From Lithospermum erythrorhizon (taxonomy: Eukaryota; Streptophyta; Magnoliopsida; Boraginales; Boraginaceae), in assembly GCA_019722365.1 (NCBI GenBank), contig JADFUC010001160.1:62001-126000 (forward strand): 64,000 nt of DNA. Reading direction: 5' to 3'. Under the pieces are notes generated by a model. It was not told the DNA's origin, did not search any database, and saw only the letters and a list, made by a program, of their open reading frames with translations. Positions 11,172 to 24,975 of the stretch are shown here, in pieces. The position numbers and the translations under genes are program-made. Within the stretch, counting starts at the first letter, position 1. Every line of letters begins with the position of its first letter.

Positions 11172-14100
11172 ATGAAGATGGTCAATATGAATTTCCCTCT
11201 CTTGAAAGTGTTATTCTTCTACTTTTTCATAGTTTGTTGTGTTCAAGGTTTTTCCATGGTAGTGGAGAAAGTTGAGTTCAAGAATGAAGCTTCAGTTTTA
11301 CTATCAATAAAAGATAAGCTTGTTGATCCTTTAGATCAGTTGAAAGATTGGAAATTTCAAGAAAACGAACTGAATAGTTCAGCTCATTGTAGCTGGACAG
11401 GAGTGAAATGCAACTCTAATGGAGCAGTGGAACAACTCAATCTTTCCGGCATGAATCTTTCTGGAATTGTATCAGGAGAATTCCAACAACTTAGAAGTCT
11501 CAGTGATCTCAACCTATGTTGCAATGGGTTCTCCTCCACTTTGCCGAAATCTTTTTCGAATTTTGCTGCATTGAACTCAATTGATGTGAGTCAGAACTCC
11601 TTTGTGGGAAGTTTTTCAACTGGATTTGGATTTTCTGCAGGGCTGAAAATCTTGAATGCGTCGAGCAATAATTTCTCAGGATACCTCCCTGAGGATATTG
11701 CAAATGCGACATTGCTCGAGACACTTGATCTGAGAGGAAACTTCTTTGAAGGTTCCATTCCTAAATCTTATAAGAATTTGGTGAAGTTGAAGTTTCTTGG
11801 TCTGTCAGGGAATAATCTCACTGGAAGGATTCCAGAGGAGATTGGAGAACTTTCTTCCCTGGAGACTGTTGTTCTTGGATACAATGAATTTGAAGGTGGT
11901 ATTCCTGATGAGATAGGGAATCTTTCCAATCTCAAGTACCTTGATCTTGCTATTGGCAATCTCGGTGGAAGAATTCCAGCTTCAATAGGGAAGTTGCAGA
12001 AACTCGATACAGTTTTCTTGTACCAGAACAGTCTGGAAGGGCCTATACCATCCAGCATTGGTAATATGACATCGGTTCAACTGTTGGATCTGTCCGATAA
12101 TATGTTGTCAGGAATTATTCCAGCTGAGATTGGCAACCTTAAAAACTTGCAGCTTCTGAATGTGATGCGGAATAACTTATCCGGCTCCATCCCGGATGGA
12201 ATTGCAGATTTAACTCAGCTTTCAGTACTTGAGCTCTGGAATAATTCATTTTCAGGTCCCTTGCCGCATGATCTTGGCCGGAACTCATCACTGCAATTGT
12301 TGGATATCTCATCCAATCTATTTTCTGGTCCAATTCCGGGAAGTCTTTGTGAAAAAGGTAACCTCACTAAGCTTATCCTGTTTAACAATGGTTTCACTGG
12401 TCCTATTCCAGATGGCCTATCGACATGTATGTCCCTTGTTCGAGTTAGAATGCAGAATAATTTCCTCTCAGGAACAATCCCTGTAGGCTTTGGTAAATTA
12501 GGAAAACTCCAAAGACTGGAACTTGCCAATAACCATCTTACCGGCCAAATTCCTAGCGATCTTGCTTCTTCTTCATCTCTTTCTTTCATTGATGTTTCCA
12601 AAAACCGGCTTCAATCTTCTCTTCCATCTTCCATCCTTTCCATTCCAAACCTGCAAAATTTTTTGGCTGCAGAGAATAACTTGCTAGGCGAAATTCCTGA
12701 TCAGTTCCAGGATTGTCCATCACTAGCTGTCATAGATTTGTCTTCAAATCATATCACTGGTAGCATACCCAAGAGCATTGCTTCATGTCAGAAATTGGTA
12801 AACTTGAATCTTAGAAGCAATCTATTAAGTGGGGAAATTCCAACAACAATTGCTATGATGCCTACATTGTCTATTTTAGATCTTTCCAACAATTCTCTGA
12901 CTGGAGGAATACCTGAAAACTTTGGGAATTCTCCGGCACTGGAAACACTCAATGTATCTTTCAACCGGCTGGAAGGTCCTGTTCCAGAAAATGGCATGCT
13001 AAGGACAATCAATCCAGATGATCTCATTGGAAATACTGGCCTTTGTGGAGGTGTCCTTCCTCCATGTTCTCACAGTGCAGCCTACACGACAAAAGGGAAG
13101 AGCTTGCACAAACACATTATTGCTGGATGGGTGATAGGAGTTTCAGCCCTCCTAACTCTGGTAATTGCATTCTTTGGTGCTCGGTCTCTGTACTATAGGT
13201 GGTACGCACATGGAAGTTGCTTCGAGGAAAGATATGAATCAGGCAACGGGCAGTGGCCTTGGAGATTGATGGCGTTCCAGAGGCTTGGATTCACTAGCAG
13301 TGACATCTTAGCTTGTGTGAAGGAATCAAACAAGATAGGGATGGGAGCAACAGGAACCGTTTATAAGGCGGAGATGCAGTGGCTGAAAACTGCTGTAGCT
13401 GTCAAGAAATTATGGAGATCGGGAACTGAAATTGGGATGGGAGGCAGTGAGGATCTTGTAGGGGAGGTGAATGTTCTTGGGAAGTTGAGGCATAGGAACA
13501 TTGTTAGGCTACTAGGGTTCCTTCACAACGACAAAGATGCCATGATAATATACGAGTATATGCAAAATGGTAGTCTTGGGGAAGCCTTGCATGGTAAACA
13601 ATCTGTGAAGTTGCTAGTGGATTGGGTGTCGCGCTATAATATAGCGCTTGGAGTTGCACACGGACTTGCCTATCTCCACAATGATTGTCATCCACCGGTT
13701 ATCCACCGTGACATCAAGCCAAATAACATACTACTTGATTCAAACCTCGACGCCCGTATAGCAGATTTCGGCCTAGCCAAGATGATGCTGAAGAAGAACG
13801 AAACAGTTTCAATGGTGGCTGGATCTTATGGATATATAGCTCCAGGTGAGTTTACAGAGTACCTATATTATCTCGTTCAAGGAATCTAGTTGGTTCCATA
13901 AAAGCTAAAACTAACATTGCTAACTGGTAACTATTTTGCAGAGTATGGATATACATTGAAAGTTGACGAGAGGAGTGACATTTACAGCTATGGAGTTGTT
14001 CTCATGGAACTTGTAACAGGAAAACAGGCATTAGAACCAGAATTTGGAGAATCTGTCGACATCAACGATTGGATCCGCAGAAAGATCAAAGATGGCAAAC

Positions 14101-14348
14101 CACTAGAAGAAGCACTAGACAACACTGTAGGAATTACGAAACACGTCCAAGAAGAGATGTTGTTAGTCCTAAGAATAGCAATCCTTTGTACAGCCAAGAA
14201 CCCCAAGGATAGACCTTCTATGAGAGATGTTCTGACCATGCTGGACGAAGCGAAGCCTAGGAGAAAAAGTAGTAGTAACAGTGGAGGGACTGTTGCTAAC
14301 AAAGACAAGCCAGTTTTTAGTGCATCCCCTGTATTTGGCCTTGTGTAG
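11172..14348 (+). CDS. MIK1: LRR receptor-like kinase, MIK1/PXL type (LRR XI)
   Basis: Exons 11172-13845 and 13942-14348 join in the kinase APE motif to give 1026 residues. The start at 11172 ([11 protein letters not shown]) gives a clean signal peptide; the frame is open to 11139 but without an earlier ATG. It has an N-terminal cap with [12 protein letters not shown], about 20 LRRs, a closing [11 protein letters not shown] cysteine pair, a membrane span near 648-672 and a kinase. Kinase landmarks are glycine loop [11 protein letters not shown] (near 722), Lys745 in [11 protein letters not shown] with Asp847, and DFG Asp865. It is an RD kinase and appears active. Residue similarity is closest to Arabidopsis MIK1 (At4g28650), a MDIS1-interacting receptor kinase linked to LURE peptide perception; PXL1/PXL2 are relatives. 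The single intron position is conserved in the family. Confidence 0.92.
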
Positions 14349-15441
14349 CACTATGGAAGGTGACTAAATTTTTCACTTATCATGTATCTTCTCTATATCT
14401 TGCATAGAAGTCTAGTACAGTAATTTATTCTGCAAATAACTTGTAAGTTTGTAAAAGTAAACGATATCTAAGGTACATGGATTTGTTTTACCGGTACTAA
14501 CAATGTCGTCTGACCTGTTTCCATAGAGTTAGCAATCATTTGAGTATTAAAATAGAAACAATGTGTCTTCCCTTAAGAAAAGGATAACTTAACTTTGAGC
14601 ATGAAAGCTCCCATCGTACTTTAGGGTCCCAGATAAAAGCCAAAAGACTAAACTTTGCAGTGGCTGTATTCAGAAACTTGACGCAAACGGTGAAGAGCTA
14701 ACACCATACTAATGGTGGAGAAGAGAAATATAGACAAGTTATGCAAGTATTTATCAACATACCTAGCACATCAGCTGCACACTTTTCTGGAAGAGTTCAA
14801 TCAGAGAAAAGGGATATGATTTTTTGAAACTGATCATCTACAGCTTTGAAAATATAAAAAGAGATTGAAACAATGTTGCACATATCATTTCAAATGGAAA
14901 ACATAACTATAACTAAACTCAAGTTCTCTATCAGTTGTACCACACTACCACAGAATACCCAGCACAAATTAGTATATGTATAAGAAGAAAAGGTAGTGCA
15001 GTTATCACTGTTGTAATAAAACCAAACACCCAACACATTTTCTTTTTAACAACAATGACAAAAGTATAACTATTCTGGGGAATGAGCAGTTCAACAAGCT
15101 TATCCCATTGACATCCCATACTTTCAATAGTAGAAGCCATCTTCTGCTACAGATGCTGGTATTTCTATTTATTTTCTATATATTTCATCCAAGCCATAAA
15201 CTAATATGTCATCCAAGCCATAAACTAAGATGCCATGCTTTCAAGACAGAAGGAACTTCCAGAGTGCGGTATGAGTGGAGCATATGAAAATCTCGATAAA
15301 CTAGTCTATGAAAGCATCCAAATGAGACCTATCCAAGGCCAAGCTATACTAAAGATGGTTTAAGCTTTTAGCACCTCTCTTTTATTATGCGTCACATTCT
15401 TCTTTCTCCAAGCAGCTTGTTTGTTGAGGATATGGATTAAC
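14349..15441. other. Spacer between convergent MIK1-like and Aux/IAA genes
   Basis: Holds the 3' ends of two convergent genes. A 69-codon ATG-started ORF on the minus strand (14931-15140) encodes a short hydrophobic peptide, but I recognise no family and it may lie in the Aux/IAA 3' UTR or be chance. Confidence 0.5.
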
Positions 15442-18246
15442 CTAAATAGGCTGTATCCTCTGCCTTCCGCTTCGCTCTTGACATCTAGGACCTGCAACAT
15501 GGGAAAGGACACTTAAGGTGATTATTTATATTATAGTTTCAACTATCTCCAATGAGCACTTTGAAAACATACCAAGACCATTTGCTCCAGAGGTCTTCAT
15601 AATTCTGAGTCTCTTAACAGAATTGAGAAACATCCTGATACATTTAAAGCAGAGTGAATGAGAATATAATGGCTTCAACAAATGCATAAAACTGGAGAAT
15701 GATTACCCTTTTAACTGATGCTGAAATAATAAATAGGGATCCAAATAAGTAAGCAATCAGGTACAACATTCCAAAAACAGTTCTATAAGAAAAGAAAAAG
15801 AAAGGAACAAACATTTATCCAAAGATCCCAATGAATTTTTTTCAACAGTGTGTCATATATAAGCAATCTGAAATTTTGACATTTATCCAGAGAAGTCCAG
15901 GAACATGTACACAGGTTCATTGTCTAGGTCAAGTTTATAAGGAATTAATTTAGTTAACGAAACATACTCCCAAGGAACATCTCCTACAAGCATCCAATCT
16001 CCATCTTTGTCTTCATAGGTTAGCACAAAATCAGAAGACCCGTCAAGCAGTCCCATAATTCCACCTTGAACCGCCGAATCCAATCCTGTTCAAGAAAAAA
16101 AATTATTCGTCGGTCGGTCATAATCTTCATCAGTTCATCCCAGGTTACTTGATGATAGATATAGTTGTATATCTCATTTTTACAATTCCATTAATGGAAG
16201 AAGCAACTGTTAATCTAACTATGCACTCTACTATCACCTTCCAAGGAACACCATAAAGAGCTATAGCAACAGGGGTTATGCCACTTTTTCTGATCAGGAG
16301 TACGGGACTTGAGGAATAATCTCTTACAGTTATCAGCTTTGCTACGTCTCAACGTGTTTTCCTCTTTAAATCATAATTTCTTGATTTAGGTACTACGGAT
16401 TATTATTATAGATTTAAAAATAATACTACGGGTTAATTCATTATAATGTATATCAACTAGTGAACTAGTCCACCTGCATGATGAGAATGAGAAAAGAAGA
16501 CGCTCACTTCTTTTAGCAGTCATAGTTGTGTTTGGTTTATGAAACATGTCATCAAGAGTTTTTGCCAATGCCTCATAGCTCCCATGAGCATTTACATCGA
16601 CTTTCCTCCCAATCGCGTGTCCATCCATATTCACCTTCACCAGGAGGGAAGAGCTAACAAGTCTTTCCTCATTAGTGGTTTTCTTGCTTTTCTCAATGTT
16701 GTTTCCGGTTTCATGTTTCTCGACTGATGAAGAAAATTCTTCACTGATAGGAGGCTTTACATGGTTAGTTAAGCTATTCATTCTATAAGCTCTTATAGGC
16801 GGCCATCCTACAACCTGACTGCTTCAGAAATGCACAAAAAAGAAGATACTTAAAATTAATCATTAGAACTACATAGAAAAACTTAATGAGAGCTAAAAAC
16901 TTCGATTAAACTGAATGGAATTGTGCAAATCCTATTCCTTTGACCGTGCCCTGTGAATGTGCATCCTGTACATGTTACTGCTTTAAAAAGAAGAAAGTGT
17001 AGTAGCTAATAGTTATCAATGGTAGCTTGAAAACCCCTTTGTCAGCTCTACAGACTACAATAACTAGATGGGTAACTTAGAATTGTTTTTATCCATATTA
17101 TAGTTGGGGTGAGATAATTAAGGCAACAAAACAGAAAGTGTGTATCCTCATTTGCTTTCTCTTATCCTATTTTTTCTTACTTTCTTTTTATTTGTTGCAT
17201 CTTTTCCTCTGAACAGAAAGTTCTGCGGAAAAGAAAAGTTCATCGGAAATCCCTCTTAATTTATATTGAGCTTTCCCTATATAACTGGATGTCTCACAAA
17301 TCCATCTTCTTTCCAGTAACCTCATAAACTGCTCCATGAGACAGTTGACTCGGTTGCCTATAGATGCAAGTGGAGCACTTTTTCCTTTGAAGGCTTGTAA
17401 TAATGCAAATTTACCCAATATTGCAACTCCTATATTTGCATTCAGACTCAAAGATGCCCCTCCTTAAATAATTTTATCAGTTATTCAATGGGATTGCTTT
17501 AGTACATAAAGAATTCTGGATTAGTCTCTAAGGAATCAGATTCATTAATAATCCATCCTTCAAGAAAGATCACATTACATTAGCATATTGTCCAGTTTGA
17601 TTTTCAACGATCAAAATTAACAAATTTCGTAATCACAATTGAGAAGTACAATATTGGTTTGAATCCAAATTATCATGTTAATACTAAACTATCTTAAAAA
17701 TACTACTCACTCCTTTCCATAAAAACACTCTTTTTTCATTTCTCATAACTTGTCGGGTTTAACAGTTTTACATGCATATTAGCAAATATTTCAACGTATT
17801 AAAATATTCTCTCTTATTTTTTATAAAGTCAAAACTAAACAATCTTATGTGACGATAGGGAGTATATTTTCACTAAACATTATACTAACATATAAAAAAA
17901 ATATTCGAGTCCAAAACATAAAAAGTCAACTGTCAAAATTCAAAACGGGATAATCTTTTGGGACGAAGTAAGTAATAAAGCAATACCTGACACCAGAACA
18001 GGGAGGTGATACAGAGTCAGCACCCCTTTTAGTACCAGAAGAAGAAGAAGATGATGAAGAAGAACAAGACTTTGTTGAATGATCATCAATAAACTCTTTT
18101 TCCTTAACAATTCTTGAATATTGACCAACTCCAAGACTAAGTCCAAGTCCCAACTCCACCTCAGCTTCGTCAGCATACTTAACATATGATTCTTTACTTT
18201 TAAACACCATGTTTTTTTCTTTTGCATCAGACCCAGAATTTTCCAT
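15442..18246 (-). CDS. Aux/IAA transcriptional repressor (IAA11/12/13-like)
   Basis: Five exons on the minus strand: 18246-17987, 16818-16508, 16085-15968, 15634-15573 and 15491-15442, giving 266 residues with all phases consistent. Domain I is the EAR repressor motif ELGLGLSLG (31-39), preceding a serine run. Domain II is the auxin degron core VVGWPPIR (89-96), so the protein should be degraded through SCF-TIR1/AFB in response to auxin. The PB1 region (domains III/IV) has the basic Lys in LLVKVNMDG and [15 protein letters not shown] (about 145-180), then the acidic [16 protein letters not shown] (214-229) and a basic tail ERSGRQR. It should act in the nucleus by binding ARF factors and recruiting TOPLESS. 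Subclass is judged from the domain III/IV wording; the exact orthologue is unclear. Confidence 0.93.
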
Positions 18247-19189
18247 AAAAAATGCTTGAATCTTTGATAATAAATTTGGAAATTAATGAAAAAGTTGAAT
18301 ATTTATTAGTAGTGGTGTGGTTATTATTGATGATGAAGAATGATTGAATAATGGTGTAGGTGGAGGGTGTGTACTAAATACTATGGTGATGAGAAAAGCA
18401 AGGCGTTGAATTTTGTCACACTTGTCTGCTATTTGTGAATCAGTTTAGCATAAGTTTTGGTCATATGTTTGTTTGGTCCAAACTGCCATATTATTGTCTC
18501 TAGTTCACCAAAAATGATTCTTCTGTCTTGTCCTCGTTTCATATTTTGACAATTTGATTTTTTTCTATTTTATGATCGATTTCGTCGAACTAATTTTAAT
18601 CTCTACTCGAAAAACGCTGAAACCTCAACCCAAGACTACCTTACGCCTTTCAGCCTATACTAAGAGTATGACGCTGTTGGCCAGACGCTTAGCTTTCATT
18701 ACACGTAATTTACTGTTATAATTATAAAAATAACCATTATTGTTGGGCTATTTACTTCAGAGCATCACGATATTTCGAATTATTTTTACGCTTCCTTTAT
18801 AAAATTTAAGTTTTATTATCCCTAACTTTTTCCAATATGTAAAAACTCTATAAATCAATACTTCTGGACAAATTAATAAACTCTCTTAAAATAATAAATT
18901 TGTCCTAAGTTCCGACGTGACTGGGCTTAAAAAATTTCAAAAATCGATAAATAATAAGATAATAATTTTTTTGAAAATTTTATAATATAGGTCCCAAGAA
19001 AATCATTAATTAATAATTCTTAAATCAAAAAATACATTATAACTTAATGAAAATATGTATCTATAGTTGTTTGTTTTCTTTTAAAGTATAAAATTAATGA
19101 AAATACTTATGTTAATAATAATAAACTCTAATATTCAAGTAATTACTATAACTAATATGAAAAATAATACTTTTATTTCCTTACGACCT

Positions 19190-20010
19190 AGCTATCTACA
19201 ACGGTTTAGTTATTCACCACTCTCTTTTTCAATTTTCAATACTCCACATCATCTTCTCTCTTACATAATAATTCAACAACCATTCAACTTTTTACACTCC
19301 ACAATTCGCTATTTTTAATAAAATTCAACACTTACCCCACCACTTTATATTATATTCTTGTTTACTTATATTCTTTATTTTTATGATTAAATAAGTATAA
19401 CAATTATCGTTTATAATTAAATAAGAATAATTAACACTTAAATAAATTATTTTTGACATTTTTAAAAAATAAAATTTATACAAATATTTTTTAATCTCAT
19501 ATTCCTAATTAATTTTTTCTTGTAAATAAATAAAAACAAAGAAGTATGTATAATAATGATTAAAACAAAGAAAAGTTACAAACAACAACAAATGCTAAGC
19601 AATAACAAAGACGCAATACTACTTAAATTTAAATACAATAATCACATCAGACAATATAATTGATCGGCACTACTCAAACTCTAAAGCACATAATAAAAAA
19701 ATATAAGAAAAAACTCTATTTATAAAGTAGAAAAATGAACCACAATTCTATTTATAAAGTAAAAAAATGATTAATTTGATTATTCTTTTTTTCATAAAAA
19801 AAATTATGTTATTATGAAACAATTGATACGAAATAATTAGGATATGATTAAAAAAAGTTAACAAATCTCAATCATCACGCTACGGCCCACTTTCTACAAA
19901 AGATCAACAAAAATCAAACTAAATCATTAATGCGACCTGAAGCTCCTACACCATTCAACATTGGCTGAACGATTTCAATGGGGCACTAATCCACCTGTAT
20001 TCAACACCCC
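19190..20010 (-). mobile_element. Non-autonomous PIF/Harbinger-like copy
   Basis: The sequence at 19240-19510 is homologous to the reverse complement of 33890-34160, the end of the PIF/Harbinger element further right; shared stretches include TTTAATAAAATTCAAC and TTAAATAAGAATAATTAA. The other end (about 19998-20010) reads TATTCAACACCCC, the complement of GGGGTGTTGAATA found at 31727-31739. It is followed by TTA, the target trinucleotide of PIF elements. No transposase remains. The left boundary is approximate. Confidence 0.65.
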
Positions 20011-20524
20011 TTAACAGACTACTCCATAATATTTCTACTATATTTCTCGATATCTTCCTGACGATTCTACATATCATGGATCAATCTCAATAAATTCAAA
20101 GTTGCTCCATTAAACGTACATGTCTTCATGTTATTAAAATTCTTTAAATTATTAATTTATCGTTAAATTAATAACTATCTAAATTAATAAATTTCACGAT
20201 CCCAACGCTATTAATTTATGTAGCTTTTATCGTATTATCATATCTCATAAATATCAATACATGGATACAAATATATAAACAATGATAAGTAATATGAAAT
20301 GAAATTTAATAATGTGTAAAAATTATAGTAATATTTTACTCTGGGTGAGGTTGGCCTCTCATACATTGCTAATCGAAAGCATTGAGTGTTATATTTCCAA
20401 ATACAAACTTCAAGAATAACAAAAACCAAAAATTGCTTTGGGTTGTATAATAAAATAATATACTAAGAAAAATTATACGATGTCGTGAATTTATACAAAT
20501 ACTATTATTTCTATCTCTCGATAG

Positions 20525-20552
20525 ATAGTAATAATAATAATAATAATAATAA
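20525..20552. repeat. (ATA)n microsatellite
   Basis: About nine uninterrupted AAT/ATA units. Confidence 0.85.
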
Positions 20553-20794
20553 AAAGAACAAAGAAGAACTTATTAGAAGTTTCAAAAAAGTATATAAGAT
20601 GGAATATATAAAATATAATTAGATTATTACAGTAAAATATATCTATTAATTATTTAAAAAGATTATGAAGTTTTAATAAACAAACTAAAATAAATACACA
20701 CCAAGTCAAGTAAATACTCATATTTTTATTTAGTATATATTAATAACAAAATTTATCCTAATAAGCAAAATTATATAAGACATAAAAATTAAAG

Positions 20795-21780
20795 TACATG
20801 CCATGATCATCTTAAGACATTTTTATATGTTCAATGAAATATAAATTACCCATATAATTATTTAAAAAATTCTAACTAAATACCCAATAAAATTTCTCAA
20901 CCATCAAATTCAAAACTTATGAATACTACATATTAAATCCATTTCTAAAAGATCATGCAAATTTCATTTTTAATAATAAAATTACTCAAACTCAACCAAT
21001 AAAATTCAAAAATTATAGCATTAATATCACTTTCATCTCTAAAAGGTTATTTGATTATATTTTTCAATAGTCAAAATTATTTAAAACTCAACACAACCAA
21101 AACTCAAACTTTAATACGACATACTATATCCATCTCTCGAAATATATAGTTCAGTAGTTGACTTTTTAAATATTCAACTCTAACATTATTATTGTATGAT
21201 GTATAATTGTTTGTTGTAATACGGCACTGAATTGTCAAAGAGGTATGTTAATGAATTCAATCATGATTCTTTCAAGCTACAAAATATTTTAGCCTTCATA
21301 TAAAAAAATATTTCAAGATAATTATGATCATCTAAGATATTTTATATGTTCAATGCGATATAACTATTCAAAATCAGAATCAAAACCCAATGTAACATTT
21401 TTTCTCAACCATCAAACTTTAAAAACTTATGATTCTACATATTAAATCCATCTCTAAAAGATCGTGGTAATTTATTTTTAATAATTAAACAAACTCAACC
21501 AACAAAATTTTAAAAATTATGAGTACTAAATAATTTTATTTCATCCCCCTAAAAGCGCATAGCTTATTTCTCAATACCAATTTTTTCAAAAAAAATCAAT
21601 TATCAAAATTCAAAAGTTATGAAGACAACATACCAAATCCATCTCTAAAAAGATTCGCGATTTTTATTTTTAATAATCAAAATTATTTAAAAACTCAACC
21701 AACAAAATTCAAAACTTATGAGTACTCAAATACTCTACTCATCCAAAGTATTCGATTTTATTTCTCAATAGTCAATTTTT
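20795..21780. repeat. Diverged direct duplication in AT-rich DNA
   Basis: The segment starting CATGATCATCTTAAGACAT (about 20802) recurs as TATGATCATCTAAGATAT (about 21322). In both copies this is followed by TATATGTTCAATG and then by several units containing CTCAACCA, AAAATTCAAAACTTATG and AAATCCATCTCTAAAAG. The larger period is about 520 bp with smaller units of roughly 100-150 bp inside. No coding sense. Confidence 0.6.
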
Positions 21781-24700
21781 AAAACTCAATTACCAACATA
21801 CCTTATAAGATTATACGCTGGTACTTATTATATATTTGATTCCTCGGCACTTCCGACCTTTGGTCTAATGAAAGTGACTACGTGAATTGATTTTTTTAAA
21901 CTTTGCAATATGTATATACATACCATGGCTTTAATTTGTTATAAATTTATTCCACTATTGCTCTAAAACGGTATGTCTTTTTCTTATAATAACTTTCTTT
22001 TTCATTAAACGCTGGGGATACGCTGCCACAATTCTACTTCGATATTTGTCGGCAATTTGCACTCCTCATGCTCCCCTTATAAAGCTTTTATGAACACGTA
22101 ACTCTAATATCGAAAGTATAAACTTATAAATCAACCATCATAATTTAGATAAAGTTTCTTTAATTTTCTGAAGTCTTAGTTTTTAAATAAATCTATCAAG
22201 GCAGGCTTAAGTAATCGACTTCATTCACCAGAATAAATATATTGACATGTCTTACATAAACTTTTTTTTTCATAATTTTTGGTGGATTACATCTATAATA
22301 ATCTCTATATTAGTCTGTACTAAATGCTCCTTCATTCTCCTGAAGAAGATTGTTTATGTTAAACAATGATCGAAATTATACAAATATACTCATAATTTTA
22401 ATTTTAATTAAATTCTTGTTAATAGTAAAATGTACTAAAATGTTTTAATTTATATATATTTTTCTACCTATTATTGTACAAGATATATCAAAATAATTGA
22501 GTTGAACATATATTATTGATATTTATGTTTATACACACTAAAAATTAATTCAAACTAAATATTTTTCATATACAAAAATTCTACAAATGTATTAATTAAT
22601 TGATATGTATATATATGATTTAGGATTTATAAAAAGTTATATAGATAATATGTACTAATTTTAATTTATCCAAAAATCAAGACCTGAGGCAATTAAGAAT
22701 TTTACAAATTTTTTTACTTATTACCTAAATGCTAGTATATCCACGTTAATATATGAGCTCGAGACAATTAAAAATTTAGAATATTTTAAGTAAAATTATA
22801 TATTTCCTTATGCCATTAGTAATATTTAATGGTTAGTTAACTATGAATGGGTGTAATAGTTGCTTGATTTATAAGTTTATAAGGAGACATCATACTCTTT
22901 AAGTTTACAGGGGTACGATGCTCATAAAAACTTTATAGGGGTCGGCAAATTACCCCATTCGAGTTAGAGTAATCATGTATTCATGATGGTTTCTAATTTA
23001 AAAATTCTCTCAACCGTAAGAATCTTAAGAAAGTTAATATTTATATTTCTTTTTTATCTAAATTAAAACTGCTATAATAATTAAAGCAAAATAATATGAA
23101 ATGTTATAGTGTCTTTATTGTACATCAAATCATTAATGAACTCGCAGTTAAATATGGATTAGTGAATTATTTAAGGCCACGTTTATTTTATTAGTGTTTA
23201 ATGACTTTTTAATTCTATGTAATAAAGATTATGAAGATAATATGAGTGAAAAATAAAATTCAATTATATAATTTAAATGTTTAAAATAACTAATAAATAA
23301 TACTCCTATCGCCAAAGTTTTATGATAATTCAATATGTGTAGCCTTCTTGCAATTAATAAGGTAATTTTGTATTCACATTAAAGATGTTCGGGGTCAATT
23401 TATATTATAACTTTGTTAAAATTGATCAATGAAAATAAAACAAAATAATTTTTTAAGGACGATTTCAGATACCTTGCACTGTTGAATCAAGCACTCCAAT
23501 TCCTTTAACCATATATCGAACTTACACATCAAAGGTCCTGCCTCATACGCATTAATTAATCTCTACAACGCTAAACGCACTCATCTCTAAAAAGTGATTC
23601 ATGTAACTTATATGTCAATTCAGTTGGAGTTCTCAAGAACATACAACTCTTACTGGACGTCAAGGTCAGAACCCTGGTGGTGTTCTCATGTGTTAAACAA
23701 ATAACGTTGTGATCGCCGGAATTCAAGATATATATACGCTTTAGTAGAAGTTCTTACATAATTTTTTTTTTGGGATAAAAAGCCGCTCTACATAACTTTT
23801 ATATTTTTGGATTTAGCAAATATTTATAGTGTTTTAATTTAGTTAAATTAGAATATATCAAAATACAATTATATCCTTCATTAATTGTCAAATCGAATTA
23901 TTTAAGTAGGATATTTTAGGCGGATAAAAAAAGTGAGAAACTTTAAGACAACCCGTGACGATTGCCATGCTTATCAGGTAATTTATCGCTAAATACGGGG
24001 GCGATCACAGTGGGTTTGGCTCATGCTGCGTAGCTTGTAATCCTACGTAGATTCCTATACGTTATGCGAATCGTATTTATACTTTTAGCTCAATTAAAAT
24101 AAAATCACAAGAAAAATACAATTATGCCCCTTCATTAAGGGTATTTTAGTCCGCTCAAAAAAGACGCCAACACTGAAGACAACTCGCATTTCTTTTAATA
24201 TATATATATTTCATGATAAATAAATCTAAATACGCTCAACCGACCAAGGTACGATTAATCTTCATAAACCAACACTCATAATGAAATTGCTCATGTTATG
24301 AGTCCAAACCACGCAGAAGTCCAAAAATGCCACAACATCCTACCAACTCTTTAACAGTTGAGCTATACCCCATGAGCATCGTAATCTCTACTCATCCAAA
24401 AAATCCTATAATATAAAAATCTTAAACTCTATTTTTCAAGTTGTCACTTAATCTATACACTTGAACACACAAGAAATTTCCATTATACTATTTTATTTGA
24501 CTTTCATTAGAGGCGAGATTAGATTTGACAAGGCTAACGCCCCTACCCCTGCTAATTTATTAAAATTTAGAGGTTATCATATAATTAAAAGTTATCTTAT
24601 ACAAAAGATAACAAGTATCCCCCCCTAATAATGAAAGAAATTAATTTAAATAGATTTAATCTTTTTGACCCAACCTTAATTTCGATTCAAACTTTGCCAC

Positions 24701-24975
24701 CGATTTTGATTGATCGTTGATCCCTATTCAGTAATGGTCCTTAGTTTCCAGTGGGCTTAAGATTTGTCACTATTCATTAAAAGCAAGATATTTACAATTG
24801 ATCTATCATGAAACAATTCATAAAACTGGAATATGATGATTAAATTCAATCCGCAAAAATCGCCAATTTGGTAATTAGCGGAATAAATAAACTTGTGACC
24901 TCCTACCAACAATTTTTTTTTTTTTGGAGAATATTAACATACAATCAAACCCAAAACACATTATTAAGTACCAAT

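Noticed and set aside
13846..13941. Apparent stop in the MIK1-like kinase after APGEFTEYL
   Set aside because: This is intron read-through; donor at 13846 and acceptor at 13941 restore the APE motif.
15883..15967. Unusual C-terminus of the Aux/IAA protein after DVPW
   Set aside because: The sequence after DVPW is intron starting GTATGT; the normal [15 protein letters not shown] exon lies at 15634-15573.
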